Positions 1 through 8,614 of a stretch of DNA of 64,000 nucleotides are shown here, piece by piece. The translations under genes were made by a program, and so were the position numbers. The notes below the pieces were generated by a model that saw only the letters and a list, made by a program, of their open reading frames with translations, did not search any database and had not been told where the DNA came from. This DNA is from Algibacter miyuki (lineage in GTDB: Bacteria; Bacteroidota; Bacteroidia; Flavobacteriales; Flavobacteriaceae), in the NCBI RefSeq assembly GCF_042427745.1, contig NZ_JBHMFA010000017.1, one strand, 5' to 3'. Every line of letters begins with the position of its first letter. Position 1 is the first letter of the stretch.

Positions 1-323
1 AAATCAAGTAAAACTTCAATAGAAGGTCCACCTTTCATGTGTGATAATTGTTCAAGAGCAAAAGCTGGTGTAATTTCTTCTACAACAGATTCACCAAGAA
101 TAATTTCTTTTAAAAACTTAGCTTTTACAGCGGCAGCACTCGTGGTTCCAGGTAAAACATTATAAATAAAGAAGTTTAGAGAATCTGCTCTGTTTTCATT
201 ATTTACATCTTTAATTTGCGCAATAATTTCGCTAAGTAATTCAGCGCCATCTATTGGCTGTGGGTTAAGCCCTTGACCTTTTCGTTCTTCGATCTGCTTA
301 ATGTAATCCTTATAAGTATTCAT
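1..323 (-). CDS. acnB: Aconitate hydratase B, N-terminal fragment
   Basis: The frame runs off the left edge; only the first 107 codons are present, starting at the ATG at 321-323. The translation begins MNTYKDYIKQIEERKGQGL and continues through a segment reading NFFIYNVLPGTTSAA and KAKFLKEIILGE to GGPSIEVLLDL. This matches the HEAT-like N-terminal domain of the bifunctional aconitase B / 2-methylisocitrate dehydratase of Bacteroidota, a TCA-cycle enzyme that interconverts citrate and isocitrate in the cytosol. The Fe-S ligands and active site lie outside the window. It is transcribed away from the window, with a candidate promoter at 411-418. The family call rests on recognition of the N-terminus only. 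Confidence 0.85.
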   Translation of the reverse strand, partial: MNTYKDYIKQIEERKGQGLNPQPIDGAELLSEIIAQIKDVNNENRADSLNFFIYNVLPGTTSAAAVKAKFLKEIILGESVVEEITPAFALEQLSHMKGGPSIEVLLD

Positions 324-410
324 GAAAGAAATATTTACGGTGTTAATTTAGGCTTGAATTACCAAATTCAGAGCCCGATAGTTTATTTAAGTTTAATTTT
401 TTAAGTCTTG

Positions 411-418
411 CAAACTTA
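411..418 (-). promoter_or_regulatory. Candidate acnB promoter -7 element
   Basis: The minus strand reads TAAGTTTG, an exact match to the Bacteroidota -7 consensus TAnnTTTG, about 88 bases upstream of the acnB start. No TTG is found at the usual 19-base spacing, so only half of the promoter is supported. The rest of the 505-base gap between 324 and 828 is very AT-rich; I see no gene, RNA or clear terminator in it. Confidence 0.4.
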
Positions 419-828
419 AAAAATTTAAAGCAAAGTTTTAAAAAGAAACAACGTAATACAACAACTAATTATAGTTTATTATTATAATGCCATTTTAAAT
501 TAATATGACTATTTATATTTCACGTTTTTAATAAAAAAAATCGCAATATCTTAAGTAATTAACAAAAATACTTATTAATAAATCGCGAATCCCTAAAACT
601 CATTATTGGTTTTTCGAAATACTTGTGAAGTAAGTGCGAAAAAAAGAGTTTAACAGTTTTTTTTAGTGAAAGTCTATCTAAACAGGTTTTAAGAATCGCA
701 TACTAATTAGAACTTTATTATTTTTTGGAAATGGTTTTATTTTGCCAAAAATATAAATAGGCTCACTAAATCTGAAATGTTGTAAATTGAATTTGAGATT
801 ATTCAGAAAATGATAAAAACGTCAAAAA

Positions 829-1782
829 TTAGAACAAACTCTTAATAATATCACTTTCTGAAATACCTTCGGCTTCTGCTTTGTAGTTTTTGATAATACG
901 ATGTGTTAGAATACCTTCGGCTACCGCTTGTACATTTTCGATATCTGGAGAAAATTTGCCATTTACAGCTGCATGCGTTTTGGCTGCTAAAATTAAATTT
1001 TGAGAAGCTCTTGGTCCTGCACCCCAATCGAGATAATTCTTAACAATTTCTGGAGCCTGATCACTATTTGGTCTTGTTTTACCCACCATAGAAACGGCAT
1101 ATTCTATAACGTTATCCGCTACAGGAATACGACGTATTAAATGTTGAAACTCAACAATTTCTTTAGCAGAAAATAAAGCGTTTACTTTTACTTTATTATC
1201 ATTTGTAGTGGCTTTTACTACCTGAACTTCTTCTTCAAAAGTGGGATAATCTAAATTGATAGCAAACATAAAACGATCTAATTGTGCTTCCGGCAACGGA
1301 TAAGTTCCTTCTTGCTCAATAGGATTTTGCGTAGCTAACACAAAATAAGGTAAGTCTAATTTATAATGATGTCCGGCAACCGTAACGGCGCGTTCTTGCA
1401 TGGCTTCTAAAAGTGCAGCTTGTGTTTTTGGAGGGGTTCTATTTATTTCATCGGCTAAAATAATATTAGAAAAAATTGGCCCTTTTATAAATTTAAAACG
1501 GCGGTCTTCGTCTAAAATTTCCGAACCTAAAATATCACTAGGCATTAAATCTGGTGTAAACTGAATACGTTTAAAATCTAATCCTAACGCTTGGGCAATA
1601 GTATTTACCATTAAGGTTTTGGCCAACCCGGGAACACCAATAAGAAGGGCATGCCCACCAGAAAATACTGAAATTAAAATTTGATTTACAACGGCATCTT
1701 GACCAACAATAACTTTGGCTACTTCTGTTTTTAAATCTTTAAATTGTTTTACAAAATTTTCAATGGCAGCAACGTCCGACAT
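829..1782 (-). CDS. MoxR-family AAA+ ATPase
   Basis: A 317-residue cytosolic AAA+ ATPase. Walker A GVPGLAKT is at about residues 49-56, Walker B IILADE at 107-112, and a sensor-1 segment ATQNPIEQEGTYPLP follows, with the C-terminal lid beyond it. This is the typical length and motif set of the MoxR family, chaperone-like ATPases that usually assist maturation of metal-containing or VWA-domain proteins. The usual DUF58/VWA partners are absent here. It is instead the last gene of a run with periplasmic isomerase genes and starts 4 bases after the stop of the SurA-like gene, which suggests a link to envelope quality control. The specific client is unknown. Confidence 0.9.
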   Translation of the reverse strand: MSDVAAIENFVKQFKDLKTEVAKVIVGQDAVVNQILISVFSGGHALLIGVPGLAKTLMVNTIAQALGLDFKRIQFTPDLMPSDILGSEILDEDRRFKFIKGPIFSNIILADEINRTPPKTQAALLEAMQERAVTVAGHHYKLDLPYFVLATQNPIEQEGTYPLPEAQLDRFMFAINLDYPTFEEEVQVVKATTNDNKVKVNALFSAKEIVEFQHLIRRIPVADNVIEYAVSMVGKTRPNSDQAPEIVKNYLDWGAGPRASQNLILAAKTHAAVNGKFSPDIENVQAVAEGILTHRIIKNYKAEAEGISESDIIKSLF

Positions 1783-1786
1783 AGGC

Positions 1787-3256
1787 TTAGTTTTTTAACC
1801 AGTTACTAGAAAATTCGCAGTCTCTGTATTTCGTACCAATTTTAATGTAGGTATCTGCTATTTTTTCCTTTTGCCAATCTTCAATAGCTTTAATTTTCTT
1901 TTCGTCTAAGGCAAGATCTCTAATTTTCAAGTAATCTCTTGCGTAATCGGCCTCATGCTCGTCAATTCTATCGGTAATTCTTAATAATTTAAATTTAATA
2001 TTACCCGATCTATCTTGCTCACTTAACACCATACTCATCTCGCCATCTTTTAAATTTTGAATTTGAGAATACAACTCCGGATCCATTTTTGTTAACTCAA
2101 AATTATAATCTTGAGTTGCTGGGTTTATCAATTGTCCGCCATCATTTCTAGTTTCTTTTTCATCACTAGCTTCACGTGCTGCTTCAGCAAAAGTAATATC
2201 ACCACTTTCAATACGTGCTCTTACTTTTTCTAAACGTTCTTGTGCTTCAGTAATCGCTTCTTGAGATACTTTTGGAGTTAATAAAATATGACTCACATCA
2301 TACTCTTGACCTCTAATTTTATCAACTGTAATAATATGGTAACCAAAATCAGATTTAAACGGCTCAGAAATTTCACCTTCTTGAAGCGCAAAAGCCACCT
2401 GTCTGAATTCTTTTACCATTCTAGGTTGCTTCTTATTCAAAGTATATTTACCACCGCGACTTGCAGACCCTGGATCTTCTGAATACAAAACCGCTTTAGA
2501 ACGGAAACTAGCACCATTTTCAATAATGTCAGCTTTAAATTCTTTCAACCTGTCAATTACTTTTTGTTCCGCTTCGTCAGACACTTTAGGTTCTGAAACA
2601 ATTTGGGCTACTTTAAGTTCGGTTCCAAATGTTGGACGTTCTTCTTTAGGTATTTTTGTAAAGTACAATCTCACCTCTTCTGGTGTTACTTCTACTTCTT
2701 CAACAATTTTAGCTTGCATATCTTTAGCTAACTTATTCTTTTTGTTGATTTCGAACATTTCCTCACGAACCGATTTTTCATCGTCCTTTTCATAAAGTGC
2801 TAATAAACGGTTCATATCCCCTTTCAGTTCAGCTAAAAACTGTTCCATTTGATAATCTACCATACTGCGAATTTCAGCATCTGAAACGATTATACTATCT
2901 TGAATGGCGTGGTGCGCATATAATTTATCTTCTAGTAATTTCCCGAATAACTGGCACGATTCAATATCTTTTATATTAACCCCTTGCGCTTCTAACTGCA
3001 AGTAAGTTTTATCAACATCAGATTCTAATACAATAAAATCACCTACTACAGCCGCAACAGCATCTACTTTTTGCTTATTGTATGATGCTTTTGTTACCGT
3101 TGCCACATTTTCCGCTACAGTAGTCGAGTCTGTTTTAGCTTCAACAGCATCTTCAATAATTTCTTGTGCAAACGCTCCGTTTCCTATGAATAATAGGGCT
3201 ACAGAAACAAACTTTAGGCTATTTATAAATTTCAAATTCTTTATTTTTAATCGCAT
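1787..3256 (-). CDS. surA: SurA-like periplasmic peptidyl-prolyl isomerase
   Basis: A 489-residue protein with a signal peptide (hydrophobic segment about residues 13-30, cleavage after GAFA). A SurA-type N-terminal chaperone domain at about 45-200 is followed by two parvulin/PpiC repeats: the first contains the SRGGKYT and FGYHIITV segments, the second begins at YDVSHILLT. It would fold outer-membrane proteins in the periplasm. The start codon lies 38 bases inside the end of the upstream lipoprotein gene, so the two are probably translationally coupled; no later in-frame ATG would keep the signal peptide. SurA orthology is inferred from architecture and length; a generic PpiC protein is the alternative. 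Confidence 0.85.
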   Translation of the reverse strand: MRLKIKNLKFINSLKFVSVALLFIGNGAFAQEIIEDAVEAKTDSTTVAENVATVTKASYNKQKVDAVAAVVGDFIVLESDVDKTYLQLEAQGVNIKDIESCQLFGKLLEDKLYAHHAIQDSIIVSDAEIRSMVDYQMEQFLAELKGDMNRLLALYEKDDEKSVREEMFEINKKNKLAKDMQAKIVEEVEVTPEEVRLYFTKIPKEERPTFGTELKVAQIVSEPKVSDEAEQKVIDRLKEFKADIIENGASFRSKAVLYSEDPGSASRGGKYTLNKKQPRMVKEFRQVAFALQEGEISEPFKSDFGYHIITVDKIRGQEYDVSHILLTPKVSQEAITEAQERLEKVRARIESGDITFAEAAREASDEKETRNDGGQLINPATQDYNFELTKMDPELYSQIQNLKDGEMSMVLSEQDRSGNIKFKLLRITDRIDEHEADYARDYLKIRDLALDEKKIKAIEDWQKEKIADTYIKIGTKYRDCEFSSNWLKN

Positions 3257-4073
3257 CTTTGGTAATGTCTTTTTCTAATTTTTTAATAAGTTCTAATTTC
3301 CGCTTATTGATTACAATTTGATTAATTGTAGGCGTTACAAATTCTAACGGCGCTGTATCGTTTCTCAAAAGAACATCATTAATTTGCATCAAATATACTC
3401 CTAATGAATCTTTGAGCTGTACAAAATTAGATTTTTTTAACAGTTGATTTTTATTTTCGGGTGTAATCGCTGGAATTTTACTAATTACCTGGCTCACTTT
3501 TATCCAAATAGAATCGTTTAACGAATAGGAATTGAACTGAATAGACATAGAATCTAACTCTTTTTTATCCTTTTCGTTAAAACGTTCAAATTTTTTCACA
3601 ATACCCTTATAATCAATAATATTTTCGTCTATATTAATGTATCTGAATTTCACTAACTCTTCATTCAATTTAAATACATCTTTATTAAGCTCGTAATATT
3701 TTTCAGCTTCAGTAGTATTTACCATTGTATCCATACTACGTTTTACCAGCGCTTCTAAATATCCTTTGGTGTATAAATCGGTTTTATACTGTTCTATCAA
3801 TTTATTAAAACTAGCTTGCTTTTCTTCACTTAGGTTAAGTAAAGCACCATCTAAAAAAAGCTGTTGTGTGGCCCAACGGGTTATAAAGTTCTGAACTAAA
3901 ACGGCACTATCTTCTGGGGTTGTAGCTTCGGAAACTAAATCCTTAATATCTTCTTGATATAAATAAGACTCATTAACGCGTGCCACAGGAATACGACCAT
4001 CCTCTTCCTTAAAAAAGAAGTCGCACGAGACCATAGCCGATGATAAAACTAATAGGATAATTATTTTTCGCAT
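3219..4073 (-). CDS. SurA N-domain-like lipoprotein lacking a PPIase domain
   Basis: A 284-residue predicted lipoprotein with lipobox SAMVSC, Cys at residue 17. After the anchor, the sequence (PVARVNESYLYQEDI and following helical segments) resembles the N-terminal chaperone domain of SurA/PpiC proteins, but no parvulin signature such as GGxL or FGYH is visible. It sits between two isomerase genes, one base from the upstream stop and overlapping the next start by 38 bases. I infer a membrane-tethered chaperone or holdase that works with its neighbours; catalytic isomerase activity looks unlikely. Confidence 0.7.
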   Translation of the reverse strand: MRKIIILLVLSSAMVSCDFFFKEEDGRIPVARVNESYLYQEDIKDLVSEATTPEDSAVLVQNFITRWATQQLFLDGALLNLSEEKQASFNKLIEQYKTDLYTKGYLEALVKRSMDTMVNTTEAEKYYELNKDVFKLNEELVKFRYINIDENIIDYKGIVKKFERFNEKDKKELDSMSIQFNSYSLNDSIWIKVSQVISKIPAITPENKNQLLKKSNFVQLKDSLGVYLMQINDVLLRNDTAPLEFVTPTINQIVINKRKLELIKKLEKDITKDAIKNKEFEIYK

Positions 4074-6029
4074 TTATTGTTTTTCAATTTGAGATTTCAC
4101 CTTTTCTAAAGCCTCATTATTAATTTCAACTTTATACTTACTAGCCAAAGTTGCTACCCATTTTTCTTCTTTATCATTTTGGTAATCGGAAACTACAGCG
4201 CCTTGAGATTCCTCTAACGTCTTTTGTGTTTCAGGAAGCACCGTTTTAACCTCAACAATTTCAAAAGCATTGTTGTGTTTAAATATTTTAGAAATTCCTT
4301 TTTTAAATTTAAAATCCTTCGGAAGTGCTTGGTGATTGGCATCCATAATACCTGTTGTAAAAATAACATCTACAGCATCGTTACTATTTACTAGGTTTTT
4401 TATTTGCTCTAAAGCCATTCCTTTTGATAGTAATTTAGATACTTTTTTAAGTGTTTTTTGTTTCGAGGAAGATGCCACAACTGCATCTATACGTTCTGGT
4501 AAAACATAATTGTTTTTATGGGTATCGTAGAAATTTTGAATGTCTAAAGAATCGGTTTTTGAAGCATTCCAAATGGTATTTTCCATTAAGTCGAATAATA
4601 ACAATCCGTCGCGATATTCTGTAACAATATTTGCAAATTCAGGATCGTAATTTTCTAAATTGCCTTCGTGATAAGCTATTAAACTTGCATTGAAAAAATC
4701 TTGAAATTTAGTTTCTACAATAGTTTTAAATCCGGTTGTACTTCTAACGGTATGTTGTGTTTTAATTAAATAACTACCAAAATCATTATACGTGAATGGT
4801 TTTCCATTAATTTCAAATAAGATTTTTTCTGATTGAAAGTCCTCTGGGAATGCCCATTTACGACTGTAATAATCTTTATTCAAAATAGAAACAAAATAAT
4901 CGAGATTTGGAGGCGTATCACTAACCTTATAAATGCCTTTAATTTTATTATAAAGCGCATCGTCTATTAATTTAGAGCGCTCGTCGCGTTTTACTTTTAC
5001 CGCAAGTTCTGCTTTCAACGCATCATAAGATGCCACAGGTATTTTCTCGTACAATTTAACAATATGCCAACCGTATTGGGTTTCAAATGGTTTTGAAACA
5101 TCGCCAACTTCCTGTAAGCCAAAAACAACATCTTCAAATTCTAAAGCACTTATTTGTCCGCTAGAAATAGGCGGCATAACACCTCCTTTAGATGCCGAAC
5201 TTTTATCGTCTGAAAACTGTTTTGCTAGGCTTTCAAAATCTTCACCTTGATTTATCTTTTTATAAATATCTTGAATTCGAACTTCAGGATCTTCGTTAGA
5301 TGAGCCCTCTTCGTTTTCCATAATCATAATATGAGCAATGGTACGCTCGCCTCTAGATTCACGCTTATCAATAACATTTAAAACATGATATCCAAAACGG
5401 GTTCTAAAAGGATCTGAAACTCCTCCAACCGGCGTATTATAAGCTGCATTCTCAAAAGCATAAACCATTTTAAAACCGCCAAACCAGCCTAAATATTCAC
5501 CTAAAATATTTTTTCCGTCAACATCATTTTTCATCACTTTTTCAAAACCTTCCCTTAATGCTTTTTCCTTTAATGCTTTAATTTTATTAAACGCCACCAA
5601 AGTATCTTTTGGGCTTGCTGTTTCGTCTATTCTTACTAAAAGGTGCTGCGCCTTTACTTCGTTGGAAATTCTATGATAAGCTTCTTCCATTAAAGCTTCG
5701 GTTACGGTATTGTCTGCCATGAAGTTTTTAGCTAACTGACTTCTGTAACTTTGTAACTCGCGTTTGTACGCTGGTTTTTCATCAAAACCAAGAGTTTTGG
5801 CTTCTTTCAGCTTCAACTTATAATTAATGAAAAGTTCCAAATAAGCATCCACATTTTTTTGTGATTCGTCTTGTACTAAATCTAAATTTTTATTATAAAC
5901 TTTCAAGAAATCGGATACATAAACCGGATCGCCACCAACCTCTAATAACACCTCTCTATCTGCTGTTTGAGCATGCAATAAAAAACAAAAAAAGAATGAT
6001 ATTTGAATAAAAAAAGATTTAAACTTCAT
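4074..6029 (-). CDS. PpiC-type peptidyl-prolyl isomerase, two parvulin domains
   Basis: A 651-residue exported protein with a signal peptide ending HAQ at about residue 21. The first parvulin domain begins near VKAQHLLVRI (about 125-225, ending FGYHVLNVID). The second begins at RTIAHIMI (about 230-335, with SKGGVMPPI and YGWHIVKLYEK). A C-terminal region of about 300 residues has weaker similarity to folding-factor domains. It is first in the four-gene operon that runs down to moxR, and has a full Bacteroidota promoter at 6056-6085. The role is proline isomerisation and chaperoning of secreted or outer-membrane proteins. Confidence 0.85.
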   Translation of the reverse strand: MKFKSFFIQISFFFCFLLHAQTADREVLLEVGGDPVYVSDFLKVYNKNLDLVQDESQKNVDAYLELFINYKLKLKEAKTLGFDEKPAYKRELQSYRSQLAKNFMADNTVTEALMEEAYHRISNEVKAQHLLVRIDETASPKDTLVAFNKIKALKEKALREGFEKVMKNDVDGKNILGEYLGWFGGFKMVYAFENAAYNTPVGGVSDPFRTRFGYHVLNVIDKRESRGERTIAHIMIMENEEGSSNEDPEVRIQDIYKKINQGEDFESLAKQFSDDKSSASKGGVMPPISSGQISALEFEDVVFGLQEVGDVSKPFETQYGWHIVKLYEKIPVASYDALKAELAVKVKRDERSKLIDDALYNKIKGIYKVSDTPPNLDYFVSILNKDYYSRKWAFPEDFQSEKILFEINGKPFTYNDFGSYLIKTQHTVRSTTGFKTIVETKFQDFFNASLIAYHEGNLENYDPEFANIVTEYRDGLLLFDLMENTIWNASKTDSLDIQNFYDTHKNNYVLPERIDAVVASSSKQKTLKKVSKLLSKGMALEQIKNLVNSNDAVDVIFTTGIMDANHQALPKDFKFKKGISKIFKHNNAFEIVEVKTVLPETQKTLEESQGAVVSDYQNDKEEKWVATLASKYKVEINNEALEKVKSQIEKQ

Positions 6030-6055
6030 TTGAAAATATAAATTTTTAATAAAAA

Positions 6056-6085
6056 CAAAAATAGTAATATAAAGCTATAAAGCAA
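6056..6085 (-). promoter_or_regulatory. Promoter of the isomerase-MoxR operon
   Basis: On the minus strand, TTG (6083-6085), a 19-base spacer and TATTTTTG (6056-6063) match the Bacteroidota sigma-ABfr layout TTG-N19-TAnnTTTG. The -7 element ends 26 bases before the ATG at 6029, giving a short leader. Confidence 0.65.
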
Positions 6086-6133
6086 GTTGCTTTAACAAAC
6101 GTTTAAAAAAGATAAATATTACACTTTTTGAAG

Positions 6134-6141
6134 TATATTTG
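6134..6141 (+). promoter_or_regulatory. Promoter -7 element for the 78-residue protein
   Basis: TATATTTG matches TAnnTTTG exactly, 25 bases upstream of the ATG at 6167. No TTG is found at standard spacing. It is divergent from the promoter at 6056-6085. Confidence 0.5.
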
Positions 6142-6166
6142 ACACTACAAAACCACAACAATTAGC

Positions 6167-6403
6167 ATGCGTAAACTTAAACTTATCTGGGATTTTAGAG
6201 GGCCAAATGGTCAAAGAACGGCAGAACATCACCTGATTCATTTAAAAGAATATATTGCCCTAGAAAAACTAGATATTAGCATTACCGGTGTTGAAATTTT
6301 AAGCGAAATGCACGCTATTGCTTTTTTAGTTGTTGATGAAACTGATATGAAACCTATTCGCGATGCGCTAAAACCACACCGAGGACAGGTTTACACAGCC
6401 TAA
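6167..6403 (+). CDS. Conserved hypothetical protein, 78 residues
   Basis: A small acidic/basic mixed protein starting MRKLKLIWDFRGPNGQRTA, without signal peptide or membrane segment. Predicted order is beta-strand, helix (HHLIHLKEYIALEKL), strand (ISITGVEIL), helix, strand (AIAFLVVDE), helix, compatible with a small ferredoxin-like alpha/beta fold. I do not recognise the function. It is transcribed divergently from the isomerase operon and convergent with the gene ending at 6412, only 8 bases away. It has its own promoter element, so it is probably a real gene. Confidence 0.75.
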   Translation: MRKLKLIWDFRGPNGQRTAEHHLIHLKEYIALEKLDISITGVEILSEMHAIAFLVVDETDMKPIRDALKPHRGQVYTA

Positions 6404-6411
6404 CAAAACCT

Positions 6412-7479
6412 TTAATTGTTGTAAAACCCTTTTGGATTAACGTTCTCGTAATTATGGGTTAAAAATCGAAGCGTATTTTTTAGAATATCGCCCATGTTTT
6501 TACAGTTTTTAAACTCTATATCTTGTGTGTAATCGAATATTTTCGACTTTAATAAAGCGATATTCTCTTCGTTTGAAATAGTATCTTCATACATACAAGT
6601 TAGCAACTCATCAATTCTATCTTTAAAACTTTTTAATCGTTTTACTAAAATAGAACGCTCTTCTATTTTATATTGATCTATAGAGAATTTCTGTACGCGC
6701 TCGGTAACTAACTCAACCATTTTAAAGTTTTCTTTAAAAAACTGGGGTCTATATATATTCAACTTTCCTTCGTAAGATTGTTGATCGAAATCTATGGCGC
6801 GAATTTTATACACGACATGATCAAAATCGTGCGTAGGTACAATAACGTAATTATACGATCGCATATCGCCTAAAAGCCTAATCATACAACGTTCATTGAA
6901 CTTTACAAACTCTTTAGCAATCTGTGTTTTTTCTGAATGGCTGCATTTTGGCAAAAAGTTTTTTATAAACTCATCGCCAGGAATTCCTGCAATATGTTCT
7001 TCTATTAATGTGTTTTCGTAAACTAGAAAATTCAAATTATAAGGCGAAAGCATATGCTCTAATTCTAGACCATAAACACGAGAAGCATCGGCTGTTTTAA
7101 TATAAAAATAGGTGTAATTATCGTTTAAAACATTACGGATTTTTATACGAAAAGGTTTTGAGTTTCCGAAGGTGCAAAAATCAATAGCATCAACACTTAG
7201 GAATTGAAAAATATTTTCATTTCCATCAGAATGCAAAATGGTATATACTTTTTTTAAAGATTGATCAATTTCTTTACGCTCATACTCATTATAATATACT
7301 CGAATCCATAGCGTATCATTATCATCCTTATCATAAACAACTATCGACCCTTGAAAACGCAACAAATCATCATAAAAAATGGGGATTTTAGTGTTTCTGT
7401 TATACTCCAAAAGGTAATTATGTAATTTTTCTGTAATCGGAAACGAGGGTTTCCTTTTAGATATTTTTAAATCTTCCAT
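6412..7479 (-). CDS. Unannotated protein with protein-kinase-like motifs
   Basis: 355 residues, soluble, no signal peptide. It is not a family I can name, but its motif order looks like a kinase/phosphotransferase fold: FYIKTAD with Lys128 (beta-3 lysine position), LELE with Glu139/Glu141 (helix C), hinge-like EEHIAG at 161-166, GDMRSYN with Asp205 and Asn210 in the catalytic D-x4-N spacing, and AIDFDQ with Asp230 at the DFG-like metal-binding position. The C-terminal 110 residues are helical. It is a single gene, convergent with its left neighbour and divergent from the ABC transporter. Kinase fold is my inference; the substrate is unknown, and a degenerate pseudokinase is possible. Confidence 0.6.
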   Translation of the reverse strand: MEDLKISKRKPSFPITEKLHNYLLEYNRNTKIPIFYDDLLRFQGSIVVYDKDDNDTLWIRVYYNEYERKEIDQSLKKVYTILHSDGNENIFQFLSVDAIDFCTFGNSKPFRIKIRNVLNDNYTYFYIKTADASRVYGLELEHMLSPYNLNFLVYENTLIEEHIAGIPGDEFIKNFLPKCSHSEKTQIAKEFVKFNERCMIRLLGDMRSYNYVIVPTHDFDHVVYKIRAIDFDQQSYEGKLNIYRPQFFKENFKMVELVTERVQKFSIDQYKIEERSILVKRLKSFKDRIDELLTCMYEDTISNEENIALLKSKIFDYTQDIEFKNCKNMGDILKNTLRFLTHNYENVNPKGFYNN

Positions 7480-7661
7480 AGCTTGTAAATATATCTAAAA
7501 ATAAAATATTTTCTGTAAATTAAAATAATCTACTCACTTATTATTCATATTAAAAATTTAAATTTAATAATGATAATACGATTCTATATATTTTAATCTT
7601 TTATTTCTTTTCTTGTAACAAATTAGAAAACGCGTCGTCGAACTAAAAAAACTAACACATG

Positions 7662-7680
7662 CCCGCGCTTAAAACGCGGG
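7662..7680 (+). promoter_or_regulatory. GC-rich leader hairpin before the TTG start
   Basis: A perfect inverted repeat CCCGCG (7662-7667) / CGCGGG (7675-7680) with a 7-base loop, in a very AT-rich gap. It ends 18 bases before the TTG start at 7699. No T-run follows, so it is not a terminator; it could control translation of the ABC transporter or stabilise the mRNA 5' end. Confidence 0.45.
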
Positions 7681-7698
7681 TATTAAAAACCACATAGC

Positions 7699-8592
7699 TT
7701 GGAAACGATACTTACTATAAAGCATCTTACTAAAAAATTCGGGTATTTAACAGCCGTTAAAGATTTATCCTTCACTATAAAAAAAGGCAATGTTTACGGC
7801 ATTTTAGGACCAAATGGCAGTGGTAAATCGACCACTTTAGGTATTGTTTTAAATGTGGTAAATAAAACCTCTGGCGATTTTCAATGGTTTGATGGAAACA
7901 TCTCAACACATAACGCTTTAAAAAAGGTGGGGGCCATTATTGAGCGTCCTAACTTTTATCCATACATGACGGCTGCACAAAACTTAAAATTAGTGTGTAA
8001 AATTAAAGATGTGCCGTTAACTAAAATTGAAGAAAAATTAGAAGTCGTGGGCCTTTTGGATCGAAAAGATCATAAATTCAGTACCTATTCCTTAGGAATG
8101 AAACAACGTTTAGCCATTGCTTCTGCCTTATTGAACGACCCCGAAATATTAATTTTAGATGAACCTACAAACGGCTTAGACCCCCAAGGAATTCATCAAA
8201 TTAGAGAAATTATTAAAGATATCGCATCCAAAGGCACTACTATTTTATTAGCATCACATTTATTGGACGAAGTAGAAAAAGTATGTTCGCATGTCGTAGT
8301 ATTGCGTAAGGGTGTAAAATTATATTCTGGCCGCGTAGACGAGATGATTTCTAGTCATGGTTTTTTCGAATTAAAATGTAACAAAGAAACTGAGTTGATC
8401 GATTTTATTAGCAACCACAGTGCTTTTTCGAGTTCTAAAATCGAAAACAACTTAATTACAGCCTTTTTAAATACGCCTTTAAGTTCGGAAGACTTCAACA
8501 AACAACTTTTTGCAAAAGGTATTATTCTCACTCATTTAGTGCAGCGTAAAGAAAGTTTAGAAGAACAATTTTTACAGCTAACCGACAACTAA
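7699..8592 (+). CDS. ABC transporter ATP-binding protein
   Basis: 297 residues. Walker A GPNGSGKST is at about 37-45, signature YSLGMKQRL, Walker B LILDEPTNGLDP and an H-loop ASHLLDE follow in order. A C-terminal extension of about 80 residues is typical of exporter ATPases of the CcmA/DrrA type. The start is TTG: an in-frame stop lies at 7684-7686, no ATG precedes the conserved ETILTIKHLTKKFG start of the domain, and TTG is the only common start codon available. It forms an operon with the permease 22 bases downstream. The substrate is unknown; lipid, peptide or drug export and gliding or membrane repair are all possible. Confidence 0.92.
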   Translation: METILTIKHLTKKFGYLTAVKDLSFTIKKGNVYGILGPNGSGKSTTLGIVLNVVNKTSGDFQWFDGNISTHNALKKVGAIIERPNFYPYMTAAQNLKLVCKIKDVPLTKIEEKLEVVGLLDRKDHKFSTYSLGMKQRLAIASALLNDPEILILDEPTNGLDPQGIHQIREIIKDIASKGTTILLASHLLDEVEKVCSHVVVLRKGVKLYSGRVDEMISSHGFFELKCNKETELIDFISNHSAFSSSKIENNLITAFLNTPLSSEDFNKQLFAKGIILTHLVQRKESLEEQFLQLTDN

Positions 8593-8614
8593 TAATACAC
8601 TCAAAACAAAGCAC

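Noticed and set aside
324..828. Possible small RNA or gene in the 505-base gap
   Set aside because: Very AT-rich, no frame with conserved look, no clear terminator or structured RNA; only a candidate acnB promoter element.
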